Shown piece by piece: positions 43,435-52,978 of a DNA stretch of 64,000 nt. The DNA comes from Psychroflexus planctonicus (GTDB taxonomy: Bacteria; Bacteroidota; Bacteroidia; Flavobacteriales; Flavobacteriaceae), in assembly GCF_014640195.1 (NCBI RefSeq), contig NZ_BMGM01000006.1, forward strand, positions 124,001 through 188,000, read 5' to 3'. The notes under the pieces were generated by a model. That model searched no databases and had not been told where the DNA came from. It saw only the letters and a program-made list of their open reading frames with translations. Within the stretch, counting starts at the first letter, position 1. Every line of letters starts with the position of its first letter. A program made the position numbers and the translations under genes.

Positions 43435-43733
43435 GTTAGAAGTTTGATTTTTGATTGATGATTTAAGATATTAGAAGTTAGATATTAGAAAGTAGAAATT
43501 AAACTTTGTGTACTCTGTGCCCCTGCCTGTCGGCAGACAGGTTTGTGGTAAAGATTAAGATAATGGAATTAAAAATGGATGAAAAATATTTGATTAAAAA
43601 TAAAAAAACATAGCGACCATATTAGCAATAGTAACCATAGTAGCAATAGAAACAACAGCAACAATAGAAGCAACAGAAACCATAGAAACAATTGAAGCAA
43701 CCAAAGCAACAATAAAAAAATTAGCAAACAGCA
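43435..43733. other. trpG-trpD gap with low-complexity and repeat DNA
   Basis: A 299-nt gap. The first part holds a hairpin CCTGCCTG/CAGACAGG (43522-43541) set inside the phrase CTGTGCC...TTTGTGGT, which occurs uninterrupted in other flavobacterial intergenic DNA as I recall. The second part (43606-43725) is low-complexity DNA built of AGCAATAGAAAC-like variations. It has no start codon and no gene. It would be transcribed with the operon. Confidence 0.6.
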
Positions 43734-44723
43734 ATGAAAAACCTATTAACCCGTTTAACGCAGTTTCAGAAAATAACAAAACAAGAAGCAAAAGATGTTC
43801 TGGTTTCCATTTCTAAAGGGAAATTTTCTCAGGTGGAAATCGCTGCTTTTTTAACGGTGTACATGATGCGAAACATCAGCATCGAAGAGCTGGATGGTTT
43901 TCGAGAAGCTTTATTGGAATTGTGTATTTCAGTAGATTTATCAGACTACAATCCAATTGATTTATGCGGTACGGGTGGCGATGGAAAAAACACGTTTAAT
44001 ATTTCTACGGCGGCTTCTTTTGTTACCGCATCTTGCGGAATTCCTGTGGCGAAACATGGAAATTATGGTGTTTCTTCGGTAAGTGGAAGTTCTAATGTTT
44101 TGGAAAGTTTAGGCGTAAAATTCAGCAATGATGAAGCTTTTCTTAAAAAATGCATGGACAAAGCCCAAATTTGCATTTTACACGCACCTTTGTTTCACCC
44201 TGCTATGAAAGAAGTTGCTCCTATTCGAAAAAATCTAGGTTTAAAAACCTTCTTTAACATGCTTGGTCCAATGGTCAATCCGAGCTTTCCTAAGCTTCAA
44301 TTGGTAGGCGTTTTCAATTTAGAATTGCTCAGAACCTATGCGTATTTGTATGAACAAACCGACAAAAAATACAGCATTATACACGAACTAGATGGCTATG
44401 ACGAAGTTTCCTTAACTTCTTCAGCTAAAGTTCATACCCATCAAAGTGAATTGATGATTTCAGCCGAAACATTTGATGTGAAAGCACTTCAACAAAATGA
44501 ATTATTCGGCGGGAATACAGTAAAAGAAGCTGCAGCTATTTTTGTAAAGGTGTTGCAAGGCAAAGGAACTACTGCTCAAAACCATGTAGTTGCAGCCAAT
44601 GCAGCTTTAGCCATTCACACAACTACCAACAAACCTTTAAAAACCTGTTTTGATATGGCATTGCAAAATCTACTAGAAGGAAAAGCCTTTCAGGTTTTAG
44701 AACAATTAAAATCGGTTGCCTAA
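43734..44723 (+). CDS. trpD: Anthranilate phosphoribosyltransferase
   Basis: TrpD transfers the phosphoribosyl group of PRPP to anthranilate, 329 residues. The PRPP-binding CGTGGDGKNTFNIST loop is near residue 78, followed by KHGNYGVSSVSGSSNVLESLG and the PIRKNLGLKTFFNMLGPMVNP block. The helical N-terminal domain has FSQVEIAAFLTVYMM. Its stop codon overlaps the trpC start (TAATG), which indicates translational coupling. Confidence 0.96.
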   Translation: MKNLLTRLTQFQKITKQEAKDVLVSISKGKFSQVEIAAFLTVYMMRNISIEELDGFREALLELCISVDLSDYNPIDLCGTGGDGKNTFNISTAASFVTASCGIPVAKHGNYGVSSVSGSSNVLESLGVKFSNDEAFLKKCMDKAQICILHAPLFHPAMKEVAPIRKNLGLKTFFNMLGPMVNPSFPKLQLVGVFNLELLRTYAYLYEQTDKKYSIIHELDGYDEVSLTSSAKVHTHQSELMISAETFDVKALQQNELFGGNTVKEAAAIFVKVLQGKGTTAQNHVVAANAALAIHTTTNKPLKTCFDMALQNLLEGKAFQVLEQLKSVA

Positions 44724-45514
44724 TGCATATTTTAGATAAAATAATCAGTTTTAAGGCCAAGGAAGTTCAGCAACGGAAATTGCTGAAATCTTTAGACTTG
44801 CTTCAAAAAGAAAAAGCATTTCAACTTCCAAAACACTCGATTACCGAACACATCTTGCAAAAAGAAACAGCCATTATTGCTGAATTTAAACGCAAATCAC
44901 CTAGCAAACAAAACATAAATTTAATGGCAAATCCCAAAGAAGTGGCTTTAGGTTATCAAAATGCTGGTGTAGCTGGAATTTCGGTGCTTACCGATTATCA
45001 TTTTTTTGGTGGGAGTTTTCAAGATTTACAAGCCGTTAAAACAAGCGTAAATATTCCTATATTGCAGAAAGATTTTATCATTGATGCTTATCAAATTTAC
45101 GAAGCCAAAGCGGCAGGAGCCGACTTTATTTTGTTGATTGCTGCAGTTTTAACTCAGCCGCAGATTCAAAATTTAGCAAAAATAGCACAGGATATAGGCC
45201 TTGAAGTTTTAGTTGAAATTCATGCAGAAGATGAGTTAGAAAAGTCAATTTGCAAGCATGTTAATTTAATCGGTGTAAACAACCGAAACTTAAAAACTTT
45301 TGAAGTAAATTTAGAACACAGCATGCAGCTGGCTGCCAAAATCCCTAAAGATTTTATCAAAGTTTCAGAAAGCGGAATAAATGCAACTGAAACGCTAAAT
45401 GAATTAAAGAAAGCTGGTTTTCAAGCTTTTTTAATGGGCGAAAGTTTCATGAAAACTCAACACCCTGGAGAAACCTGTAGCGCGTTTATCAATCAAATAA
45501 ATACCCAAAAATAA
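44723..45514 (+). CDS. trpC: Indole-3-glycerol-phosphate synthase
   Basis: TrpC closes the indole ring, 263 residues, (beta-alpha)8 barrel. The substrate loop shows AEFKRKSPSK (near 55), followed by ISVLTDYHFFGGS, the catalytic LQKDFIIDAYQIYEA block and VGVNNRNLKTF-like INGVNNRNLKTF (near 180), with KVSESGI near the phosphate site. It is separate from trpF here, unlike the fused TrpCF of E. coli. It overlaps trpD by 1 nt and lies 2 nt before trpF. Confidence 0.96.
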   Translation: MHILDKIISFKAKEVQQRKLLKSLDLLQKEKAFQLPKHSITEHILQKETAIIAEFKRKSPSKQNINLMANPKEVALGYQNAGVAGISVLTDYHFFGGSFQDLQAVKTSVNIPILQKDFIIDAYQIYEAKAAGADFILLIAAVLTQPQIQNLAKIAQDIGLEVLVEIHAEDELEKSICKHVNLIGVNNRNLKTFEVNLEHSMQLAAKIPKDFIKVSESGINATETLNELKKAGFQAFLMGESFMKTQHPGETCSAFINQINTQK

Positions 45515-45516
45515 AT

Positions 45517-46173
45517 ATGGAAAAACAAGTACTTCAAATTAAAGTATGTGGATTAAAATATCCAAAAAACCAGGCTTTGATCGCCAAGTTAGAAGTAGAT
45601 TATGCAGGATTCATATTTTATAAAAAATCTGCTCGCTACACACTTCGCATCAGCGAAAAAATTCCACCAAATACTAAAAAAGTAGGTGTCTTTGTGAATG
45701 CTAGTGTTAACGAAGTAGCACAAAAGGTAAAAGAATTTGGTTTAGATGTGGTACAACTACATGGCAAAGAAGACTTGTTGTACGTTAGGGAGCTTCAACT
45801 GAAGCTATACGCCAAAGAACTAAATCACGTAAAAATATGGAAAGCCATCGCAGTAAAAACGGCTTCTGATTTGGAAATCATTCAAACATTCGATACCAAA
45901 GTAGATGCTATTTTACTTGATGCCAAAGGACCACTTCCGGGCGGAAACGGAACTAAATTTGATTGGGATTTGTTAGACGATTTACACATTCAAAGTCCAT
46001 TGATTTTAAGTGGTGGTATTAAAATTGACGATACCGAACAAATCAATAAACTACGCGATAACAATAAAATCTGGGGAGTTGACATTAACAGCGGATTTGA
46101 AATTAATCCGGGATTAAAAGATTTTGGTAGAATAAAACGATTTGTAGAAGAAGTAAAAAATGAAGTAGTATGA
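45517..46173 (+). CDS. trpF: Phosphoribosylanthranilate isomerase
   Basis: TrpF converts phosphoribosylanthranilate to CdRP, 218 residues, barrel fold. The catalytic Cys is in [11 protein letters not shown] (near 8), the catalytic Asp in the [18 protein letters not shown] block (near 135-150), and the phosphate-binding loop in LILSGGI. Its last codons overlap the trpB start by 4 nt (ATGA). Confidence 0.95.
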   Translation: MEKQVLQIKVCGLKYPKNQALIAKLEVDYAGFIFYKKSARYTLRISEKIPPNTKKVGVFVNASVNEVAQKVKEFGLDVVQLHGKEDLLYVRELQLKLYAKELNHVKIWKAIAVKTASDLEIIQTFDTKVDAILLDAKGPLPGGNGTKFDWDLLDDLHIQSPLILSGGIKIDDTEQINKLRDNNKIWGVDINSGFEINPGLKDFGRIKRFVEEVKNEVV

Positions 46174-47363
46174 AAGCAAGAAATCCATATTTAGCAGACG
46201 AAGCCGGTTTTTACGGAAAATTTGGTGGTGCATTTATTCCAGAAATGCTGTATCCCAATATTGAAAATCTTAAGCAACAATACCTATCCATAATTGAAGA
46301 AGAATCCTTTCAAAATAAATTGAACGATTTACTGAAAGATTATGTGGGGCGCCCTACTCCACTCTATTTTGCTAAACGCATGAGCGAAAAATACGGGGCG
46401 AAAATTTATTTGAAACGCGAAGATTTATGTCATACTGGCGCGCACAAAGTAAACAATACCATTGGGCAAATTTTATTGGCAAAGCGTCTTGGTAAAAAAC
46501 GAATCATCGCCGAAACCGGTGCGGGTCAACATGGAGTAGCTACTGCAACAGCTTGTGCCTTAATGGGAATTGAATGTATAATTTACATGGGCGCAGTCGA
46601 TATTAAGCGCCAAGCTCCCAATGTGTCCCGAATGAAAATGTTAGGAGCTAAAGTTGTCCCAGCCAACTCGGGAAGTAAAACCCTGAAAGATGCTACCAAC
46701 GAAGCCATTCGCGATTGGATTTCCAATCCAGAAAACACGCATTACATTATTGGGTCGGTAGTAGGACCGCATCCTTATCCGGATTTAGTGGCACGTTTTC
46801 AAGCCATTATTTCAAAAGAAACCAAAGCCCAATTATTGGAAAAAGAAGGGCGTGAAAATCCAGATTACGTCATTGCCTGCGTAGGTGGTGGAAGCAATGC
46901 TGCAGGCTTGTATTACCATTATTTAGACCAAGAAGAAGTGCAAATAATTGCTGTAGAAGCCGCTGGAAAAGGAATTTTAACCACCGAATCGGCTGCCACA
47001 ACTGCTTTAGGAAAAGAAGGAATTATTCACGGAAGTAAAACTTTATTAATGCAAAATCCAGATGGACAAATAACCGAACCCTATTCCATTTCAGCTGGAT
47101 TGGACTATCCTGGAATCGGTCCGATGCATGCGCATTTGTTCGAATCAGGTCGAGCCAAATTTGTTTCCATTACCGATGAAGACGCCATGCAAGCAGGATT
47201 GGAATTGAGTAAAACCGAAGGAATAATTCCCGCTATTGAAACCGCTCATGCTTTTGCGATTTTTAAGGAAATGAAATTCAAAAAAGACGATGTCTTGGTC
47301 TTCAATTTATCAGGACGCGGTGACAAAGATTTACAAACCTATATTGATTATTTTGGGTTTTAG
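46170..47363 (+). CDS. trpB: Tryptophan synthase beta chain
   Basis: The PLP enzyme that joins indole and serine, 397 residues. The PLP lysine is in [13 protein letters not shown] (near 91), with the phosphate-binding loop [14 protein letters not shown] (near 237) and the [15 protein letters not shown] and [11 protein letters not shown] blocks, which belong to the classical TrpB1 type. The C-terminal [13 protein letters not shown] is the subunit end. Upstream it overlaps trpF; downstream 79 nt separate it from trpA. Confidence 0.97.
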   Translation: MKARNPYLADEAGFYGKFGGAFIPEMLYPNIENLKQQYLSIIEEESFQNKLNDLLKDYVGRPTPLYFAKRMSEKYGAKIYLKREDLCHTGAHKVNNTIGQILLAKRLGKKRIIAETGAGQHGVATATACALMGIECIIYMGAVDIKRQAPNVSRMKMLGAKVVPANSGSKTLKDATNEAIRDWISNPENTHYIIGSVVGPHPYPDLVARFQAIISKETKAQLLEKEGRENPDYVIACVGGGSNAAGLYYHYLDQEEVQIIAVEAAGKGILTTESAATTALGKEGIIHGSKTLLMQNPDGQITEPYSISAGLDYPGIGPMHAHLFESGRAKFVSITDEDAMQAGLELSKTEGIIPAIETAHAFAIFKEMKFKKDDVLVFNLSGRGDKDLQTYIDYFGF

Positions 47364-47442
47364 ATTTTGAATGATTCACAAAAAAATATTAGCTCGCAAA
47401 GTCGCTAAGTCGCAAAGTAAAATCAAGAATAATCAATAAAAT

Positions 47443-48207
47443 ATGAACAACCGCATCAATCAAAAATTAGCAGAAGATTCCAAAGTACTGAGTATTTATT
47501 TTACCGCTGGATTTCCAACATTAGAAGACACTAGAAAAGTCATGCTAACACTTCAAAATGCTGGAGTAGATATGTTAGAAATAGGTTTACCGTTTAGTGA
47601 CCCATTAGCAGATGGACCTACCATTCAGGAAAGTTCTACCGCTGCTTTAAAAAATGGAATGAGTTCTCAAAAACTATTTGAACAGTTAGAAGGCGTTCGC
47701 GATGAAATTCACATTCCACTAATTGTAATGGGATATTTTAATGCCATGCTACAATATGGCGTAGAAGCATTTTGTAAAAAGTGTAATGAGTTAGGAATCG
47801 ATGGCATTATTATGCCCGACCTTCCTTTGGAAATTTATCAAAAAGAATACCAAGAAATATTTGAAAAATACAACTTACACAACATATTTTTAATTACTCC
47901 ACAAACTTCAGATGAACGCATTAGGTTGATGGATGAAGTGAGTAATAGTTTCATTTATATGGTCAGTACTGCTTCCACAACAGGAAGTAATGCTGGTTTT
48001 GGAGATGAACAAATGCAGTATTTTAAACGTATTTCAAAAATGAAATTAAAAAACAAATTGGTTGTTGGTTTCGGAATAAAAGACCAAGAAACTTTTCAGC
48101 AAGCCACCCAATTTACCAAAGGAAGCATCATCGGAAGTGCGTTTATAAAACACCTAACAGAAAATGGAGTGGATAGCATTCCTGATTTTGTGAAAACGAT
48201 TAGATGA
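47443..48207 (+). CDS. trpA: Tryptophan synthase alpha chain
   Basis: The aldolase that releases indole from indole-3-glycerol phosphate, 254 residues. The catalytic Glu and Asp lie in MLEIGLPFSDPLADGPTIQ (near 45-63), with MGYFNAMLQYG and the phosphate-binding VVGFGI and IIGSAFIK loops. It is the last gene of the operon. The gap before it contains a CTCGCAAAGTCGCTAAGTCGC phrase, a repeat-like sequence also seen at 51200. Confidence 0.96.
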   Translation: MNNRINQKLAEDSKVLSIYFTAGFPTLEDTRKVMLTLQNAGVDMLEIGLPFSDPLADGPTIQESSTAALKNGMSSQKLFEQLEGVRDEIHIPLIVMGYFNAMLQYGVEAFCKKCNELGIDGIIMPDLPLEIYQKEYQEIFEKYNLHNIFLITPQTSDERIRLMDEVSNSFIYMVSTASTTGSNAGFGDEQMQYFKRISKMKLKNKLVVGFGIKDQETFQQATQFTKGSIIGSAFIKHLTENGVDSIPDFVKTIR

Positions 48208-48329
48208 TAATAGGCATCATACAAAACCGATAGTATCTCATTTTAGTTAGCAAAATAATTTTTCCGAACAGTATTCATATTTAGCAGAGTGAATTACTTA
48301 ATTACCGATATGCTTTGATGAAAAAGAAA

Positions 48330-48365
48330 ATTCCGCATAAAACTCTTTTGAATTTTTTGCGGAAT
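48330..48365. terminator. Possible terminator downstream of the trp operon
   Basis: An 8-bp perfect stem ATTCCGCA/TGCGGAAT closes a 20-nt loop that can pair further (AAAA/TTTT). It stands 120 nt after the trpA stop, has no T-run, and is therefore a weak candidate. Confidence 0.35.
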
Positions 48366-48418
48366 ATCAATCGAAATTTCAAGCTAAGTGGAATCTTTCA
48401 ACTTAAAAATTAGGCAAA

Positions 48419-48661
48419 CTACCTCTTAAACAAGCTTATAACAAAAAGAAAGATAACAGCACCGATGACACCAATAATGATATCTGATATTAAACCACTA
48501 CCAAAGCTAATGCCTAACTCGCCGAAGATTAAGCTACCTACAACACCACCGATAATTCCAACAATCATGTTGATGATAAATCCAAATCCACCGCCTTTCA
48601 TAAGTTTTCCTGCAATCCATCCGATTAAAGCGCCTACTAAAATTACATAAATAATTGACAT
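48419..48661 (-). CDS. GlsB/YeaQ/YmgE family membrane protein
   Basis: An 80-residue, three-helix membrane protein with the family signature: GALIGWIAGKLMKGGGFG (residues 11-28), then GIIGGVVGSLIFGELG and SDIIIGVIGAVIFLFVI. Relatives in Gram-positive and enteric bacteria are annotated as transglycosylase-associated or general-stress proteins, but their role is not well established. It faces lpdA and has no visible operon partner. Confidence 0.85.
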   Translation of the reverse strand: MSIIYVILVGALIGWIAGKLMKGGGFGFIINMIVGIIGGVVGSLIFGELGISFGSGLISDIIIGVIGAVIFLFVISLFKR

Positions 48662-48807
48662 AATAAATACATTTAAGGTTGATATACCATAAAGATAGTC
48701 AATTTTCTATTGCTATAATATTATATCCCAAAGTCACTATTAAAAAGTGGCTATTAATGGGATTATTCTTAATTTAGCATTTTTGTAAACGAGCTAAAAA
48801 ATAAGTT

Positions 48808-50199
48808 ATGAGCAAATACGATGTGATTGTTTTAGGAAGCGGCCCAGGTGGTTATGTTACTGCCATTAGAGCATCTCAATTAGGGATGAAAACCGCAGTA
48901 ATTGAAAAAGAAAGCCTTGGTGGCGTATGTTTAAATTGGGGTTGTATTCCCACAAAAGCATTGCTAAAAAGTGCAAAAGTTTTCGATTTTTTAAAACACG
49001 CAGACGATTATGGCTTAAAAGTAGAAAAAGCCGATAAAGATTTTACAGCAGTTGTAAAACGCAGTAGAAACGTTGCCGATGGCATGAGCAAAGGCGTTCA
49101 ATTTTTAATGAAAAAAAATAAAATTGACGTTATTGAAGGCCATGGAAAAATTAAAAAAGGGAAAAAAGTAAGCGTAGAAGATAGCAAAGGAAAAACTACC
49201 GATTACGAAGGAGAACACATTATTATTGCAACGGGTGCCCGCTCTAGAGAATTACCTTCTTTACCACAAGATGGCAAAAAAGTAATTGGTTACCGAAAAG
49301 CGATGACCCTAGAAAAGCAACCTGAATCTATGATTGTGGTTGGTTCTGGTGCAATTGGAGTAGAATTTGCTAGTTTTTATAATTCTATGGGAACAGATGT
49401 TACCATAGTTGAATTCCAACCCAATATCGTTCCTATTGAAGATGAAGAAATTTCTAAAGGATTCGAAAAAATCTACAAGAAAAAAGGCATTAAAATCATG
49501 ACCAATTCTTCTGTAGAAAAAGTAGATACTTCAGGCAAAAAAGTAAAGGCGACGGTAAAAACCAAAAAAGGGGAAGAAATTTTAGAAGCCGATATTGTAC
49601 TTTCTGCGGTTGGAATTAAAACCAACATCGAAAATATTGGTCTAGAAGAAGTAGGCATCAAAACCGATAAAGACAAAATCATAGTAAACGATTGGTACCA
49701 AACCAATGTACCAGGTTACTATGCCATTGGCGATGTAACGCATGGACCAGCTTTAGCGCACGTTGCTTCTGCCGAAGGGATTTTGTGTGTTGAAAAAATT
49801 GCAGGTATGAAAGTGGAAGCTTTAGACTACGGAAACATTCCGGGTTGTACGTATTCTAATCCAGAAATTGCCAGTGTAGGAATGACCGAAAAACAAGCTA
49901 AAGAAGCAGGTTACGAACTAAAAGTAGGTAAATTTCCTTTTTCAGCTTCTGGAAAAGCAAGTGCAGAAGGCAACAAAGATGGTTTTGTAAAAGTAATTTT
50001 TGATGCTAAATATGGCGAATGGCTAGGTTGCCACATGCTTGGTTCAGGTGTAACCGACATGATTGCCGAGGCCGTATTAGGCAGAAAATTAGAAACTACA
50101 GGTCATGAAGTTTTAAAAACCATTCACCCACACCCAACCATGAGTGAAGCCGTTATGGAAGCAGTAGCAGATGCGTACGATGAAGTAATTCATTTATAA
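48808..50199 (+). CDS. lpdA: Dihydrolipoyl dehydrogenase
   Basis: The E3 subunit of 2-oxo-acid dehydrogenase complexes or the glycine cleavage system, 463 residues. The FAD-binding GSGPGGYVTAIRASQ (near 10), the redox-active disulfide GGVCLNWGCIPTKAL (Cys41 and Cys46), a second dinucleotide fold VVGSGAIGVEFASF, and the catalytic HPHPTMSEAVMEA with its His-Glu pair near the C-terminus are all present. It is not next to E1/E2 genes, so it may be shared among complexes. Confidence 0.96.
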   Translation: MSKYDVIVLGSGPGGYVTAIRASQLGMKTAVIEKESLGGVCLNWGCIPTKALLKSAKVFDFLKHADDYGLKVEKADKDFTAVVKRSRNVADGMSKGVQFLMKKNKIDVIEGHGKIKKGKKVSVEDSKGKTTDYEGEHIIIATGARSRELPSLPQDGKKVIGYRKAMTLEKQPESMIVVGSGAIGVEFASFYNSMGTDVTIVEFQPNIVPIEDEEISKGFEKIYKKKGIKIMTNSSVEKVDTSGKKVKATVKTKKGEEILEADIVLSAVGIKTNIENIGLEEVGIKTDKDKIIVNDWYQTNVPGYYAIGDVTHGPALAHVASAEGILCVEKIAGMKVEALDYGNIPGCTYSNPEIASVGMTEKQAKEAGYELKVGKFPFSASGKASAEGNKDGFVKVIFDAKYGEWLGCHMLGSGVTDMIAEAVLGRKLETTGHEVLKTIHPHPTMSEAVMEAVADAYDEVIHL

Positions 50200-50223
50200 A
50201 ATATAAGTTAAACCAATTTTAAG

Positions 50224-50251
50224 CCGCTTCATTAGTTTACTTTTGAAGCGG
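50224..50251. terminator. Hairpin after lpdA
   Basis: An 8-bp stem CCGCTTCA/TGAAGCGG with a 12-nt loop, 25 nt after the lpdA stop. Only a short AT-rich tail follows, so terminator strength is uncertain. Confidence 0.45.
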
Positions 50252-50366
50252 TATTGCATTGTATTGATTTTCGTTTTAATTCTTACATTAAGGTTTCTTG
50301 TTGCGGATGTAGAGATTACAACTACAGAACTTAATTGCAAAGCTAAATTTCTAAAATTAGTACTAC

Positions 50367-51176
50367 ATGGAAAATCCCAATTACATATCGAGTTTACAAA
50401 ATCCCAAATTGAAACGAATTTTGCAGTTGCAAGAAAAATCGCGTAACCGTAAAAAAGAAAGCGTCTTTGTAGTGGAAGGTAAACGAGAAATCGATTTGCT
50501 TATTAAAGCCAATTACAGAATTGAAGAACTTTTTTATTGTGAAGCATTTCATGAAGAAGATGATTTAAGTGAATTGCTTACTTTGGTTAAAGCCAACTAT
50601 CCAATTAGCAAAGAAGCTTATCAAAAAATTGCTTACCGCGGAAGTACGGAAGGAATCATAGCCATTGTAAAATCGAAAAATCACAATTTAGATAAATTGG
50701 TGTTTACATCTAACAATCCCTTGATTTTAGTAGCAGAAGCTCCTGAAAAACCAGGGAATATTGGTGCCATTTTACGAACAGCAGATGCAGCGAATATAGA
50801 TGCGGTAATTATTGCCAATCCGAAAACCGATTTGTATAATCCAAACATCATCCGTTCTAGTGTGGGTACGGTTTTTACCAATCAATTAGCCACAGCAAAT
50901 TCAGCCGATGTGATTGCCTATTTAAAAGAAAATCAGTTTGAAATCTATTCGGCTATTTTACAAGATGCCGTTTCATACCTAACTCCGAATTACCAAACCA
51001 AGTGTGCCATTATAGTTGGAACAGAAGCAGATGGCTTGACTGATGAATGGCGCGAAGCTTCAACAGAAAACATCATCATCCCAATGCAAGGTAAAATTGA
51101 TTCCATGAATGTTTCAGTAGCAACAGGAATTTTACTTTTTGAGGCGGTTAGGCAACGAAATAGGAATCAAAACTAA
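50367..51176 (+). CDS. TrmH-family (SpoU) RNA 2'-O-methyltransferase
   Basis: A 269-residue SPOUT methyltransferase acting on tRNA or rRNA. The N-terminal substrate-binding part is like SpoU_sub_bind (YISSLQNPKLKRILQLQ, FVVEGKREIDLL, near 5-45). Motif 1 is PEKPGNIGAILRTADAANID (near 129-148), motif 2 IVGTEADGLT (near 213), and motif 3 IPMQGKIDSMNVSVATGIL (near 240). These form the SAM-binding trefoil knot. The target nucleotide cannot be predicted. Confidence 0.88.
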   Translation: MENPNYISSLQNPKLKRILQLQEKSRNRKKESVFVVEGKREIDLLIKANYRIEELFYCEAFHEEDDLSELLTLVKANYPISKEAYQKIAYRGSTEGIIAIVKSKNHNLDKLVFTSNNPLILVAEAPEKPGNIGAILRTADAANIDAVIIANPKTDLYNPNIIRSSVGTVFTNQLATANSADVIAYLKENQFEIYSAILQDAVSYLTPNYQTKCAIIVGTEADGLTDEWREASTENIIIPMQGKIDSMNVSVATGILLFEAVRQRNRNQN

Positions 51177-51268
51177 ATCATAAAATTTACATTTTTATAT
51201 CTCTCGCAAAGACTCCAAGTCGCAAAAGAAAATTCTATGCTACTCAAATTTTGGTTTAAACGTATTAG

Positions 51269-51640
51269 CTAACTTCCCCACCGTTTCTCAATTTCATCAA
51301 TCAACGTATCTAAATCTTCAATTTGGTTCAATTTCTCTGCATTCATGAAAATATCCAAATCGTAATGGTCTTGAATTAAAATAATAGGATAAGTATATTG
51401 TTGAGCAAACTTCGATTTAAATTGCTTTTCATATTCATCTTTATGCAAGAAATCCATTGCAATACCTGATGCTTTCCTGAATTTTTTCCACTTTTTCTTC
51501 TCAGAAGTTAATCCGTAAGTGAGTGCACATAATTTGCAATCGTGAGTGCTCGGACTTAATAGTTTTTTAGCTGAATCCAGCAAAGTTTCCTTAGTATTGC
51601 TGTTTGCGTTATAAACAAATATAAGTTTTTTTAATGCCAT
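51269..51640 (-). CDS. Conserved small protein of unknown function
   Basis: A 123-residue soluble protein. I recall orthologues annotated only as 'GTPase' in flavobacteria, but I see no P-loop or other nucleotide-binding motif, so that label has no support here. A CKLCALTYG segment (residues 36-44) holds a CxxC pair like a redox or metal site. The strand-helix order (LIFVYNANS..., MDFLHKDEY, YPIILIQDH) is thioredoxin-like. It overlaps gldC by 1 nt and is probably translated with gldC and gldB. Confidence 0.6.
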   Translation of the reverse strand: MALKKLIFVYNANSNTKETLLDSAKKLLSPSTHDCKLCALTYGLTSEKKKWKKFRKASGIAMDFLHKDEYEKQFKSKFAQQYTYPIILIQDHYDLDIFMNAEKLNQIEDLDTLIDEIEKRWGS

Positions 51641-51975
51641 TATTTCTTTTTTAAATCGAGCTTTTCAGCAAAATAATCACAGAAATCTTTCATGGTTTCG
51701 GTCATTTTCTCATCCTGAGTTGCTCGGTAATACGTATCGCTCATGGTGACTAAAGTTTGGTGGAAAAACTTTTTCATTTCATCCATGGGCATGTCTTTTG
51801 TCCACAAATCTATACGTAAAGTTTCTTGGTTTTCAGCATCCCAAAGCGAAAGCAAAACCGCTTTGGCTTCTTCATTTTCAACTCCACCATCTTGAGCTGA
51901 CCAGCTTAATTTTTCTGGGATTTTATTTTCGTCTGTTTCAACAGTAATACTAATTTCTGATGTTTTTTTTGTCAT
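51640..51975 (-). CDS. gldC: Gliding motility protein GldC
   Basis: A 111-residue soluble protein matching GldC: the start SEISITVETDENKIPEKLSW, followed by DGGVENEEAKAVLLSLWD, EMKKFFHQTLVTM and a DFCDYFAEKLDL end. GldC is associated with GldB and is part of the flavobacterial gliding/T9SS machinery; its exact action is unknown, and in F. johnsoniae its loss causes only a partial defect as I recall. It overlaps gldB and its downstream neighbour by 1 nt each. Confidence 0.9.
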   Translation of the reverse strand: MTKKTSEISITVETDENKIPEKLSWSAQDGGVENEEAKAVLLSLWDAENQETLRIDLWTKDMPMDEMKKFFHQTLVTMSDTYYRATQDEKMTETMKDFCDYFAEKLDLKKK

Positions 51976-52943
51976 TATTTTCCAGGTTTATAAGCAGATT
52001 GCTTAAATACATTTTCTTCTTTTAGTTTCAATAATTCTTCAAAATCTACATTGGGGTTTTTCTGCATAAAATCTTGTACAATTCGCAGACCAATGTACTG
52101 TCCTAATCTAGGTGGACTTTCAGAATCCAATTCCAAGTAAAATTTTGAATATGGTCCTAGATTTATAAACCGATCGTTCAGGTTTTGATCTGTGCTATAA
52201 AGCAAGTCTTTTTCTACAAAATATTCCCAAATTTGAGTTTCATTTCGTTGTGCCCAATCCAATTCTTCTGCGGTGTAATGCAGATGGAGATGTGGTTCTA
52301 AAAAAGGTGATAATTCCTGCATGATGTACCGGGTTTTCCCATAATAAATCATGGTAGCAAGGAAATCTCTACCTTGTTTTTTGTGGTTTACTTCACGAGC
52401 ATAGGTTTCTGCAATGTCTGCCAACAAAAATTCTTTGTCTTGCAATTCTGCTACATAAGTATAAATTCCTTCGTAAAAACGATGTTCTTTCCCCAAGTAA
52501 TTATCCAATGAAAGCAGCAAGTAATCATTTGCAAGAATCACCTTGTTTTTGTAATCTACTTCTTCCGCTAAAGTAACTACGGTGGGGATATTAAATTCAG
52601 GAAAATAATATTTTAGGTGTTTGTAGAACAATTCCATCTCTTGTTCTTGCTTTTCAAAATCAGGAAAAACCTTGAATACTTCTTCTTGTATTTCCATTTG
52701 TAAGGTGTCTTTCATTTTAGCAATCCAAATGCTATCGTGAAATTGTGTAGGAAATAAAAATGGATATTCGCTTTTCAATTTGGGTAAGTCCTTTGGCTTA
52801 GCTTCAGCAAAAGCACGATCAAAACGTTTGACTTCCAGATCAACATCAATTTGTTTAATCTCGTCTTTTACTTGATCATCTGCACAGGAGATAAAAAGTA
52901 TAATGAAAAATATATTGAAATACTTCAAAAGTGGTTTAATCAT
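51975..52943 (-). CDS. gldB: Gliding motility lipoprotein GldB
   Basis: A 322-residue lipoprotein: LFISC puts the lipidated Cys at residue 20. The mature part shows the GldB pattern VDLEVKRFDRAFAEAKP, LKSEYPFLFPTQFHDSIW, and YFPEFNIPTVVTL. It is needed for gliding motility in F. johnsoniae and is thought to sit in the envelope. I chose the ATG at 52943, since it gives a proper lipoprotein signal, rather than the longer open frame to 53012. It starts the gldB-gldC-51269 operon; a -7 box lies 28 nt upstream. Confidence 0.9.
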   Translation of the reverse strand: MIKPLLKYFNIFFIILFISCADDQVKDEIKQIDVDLEVKRFDRAFAEAKPKDLPKLKSEYPFLFPTQFHDSIWIAKMKDTLQMEIQEEVFKVFPDFEKQEQEMELFYKHLKYYFPEFNIPTVVTLAEEVDYKNKVILANDYLLLSLDNYLGKEHRFYEGIYTYVAELQDKEFLLADIAETYAREVNHKKQGRDFLATMIYYGKTRYIMQELSPFLEPHLHLHYTAEELDWAQRNETQIWEYFVEKDLLYSTDQNLNDRFINLGPYSKFYLELDSESPPRLGQYIGLRIVQDFMQKNPNVDFEELLKLKEENVFKQSAYKPGK

Positions 52944-52970
52944 ATTGGCAAACTGATTTCTATTAAAAAA

Positions 52971-52978
52971 CAAATTTA
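52971..52978 (-). promoter_or_regulatory. -7 box of gldB
   Basis: The minus strand reads TAAATTTG, an exact TAnnTTTG match, 27 nt upstream of the gldB start. No -33 TTTG is clear. Confidence 0.5.

Noticed and set aside
43594-43791. Hydrophobic 65-residue ORF on the minus strand over the trpG-trpD gap
   Set aside because: It is made from low-complexity DNA and overlaps the trpD start; composition explains its hydrophobicity.
50243-50446. 67-residue plus-strand ORF overlapping the start of the RNA methyltransferase gene
   Set aside because: It lies in the lpdA terminator region and runs out of frame into a gene with clear motifs.
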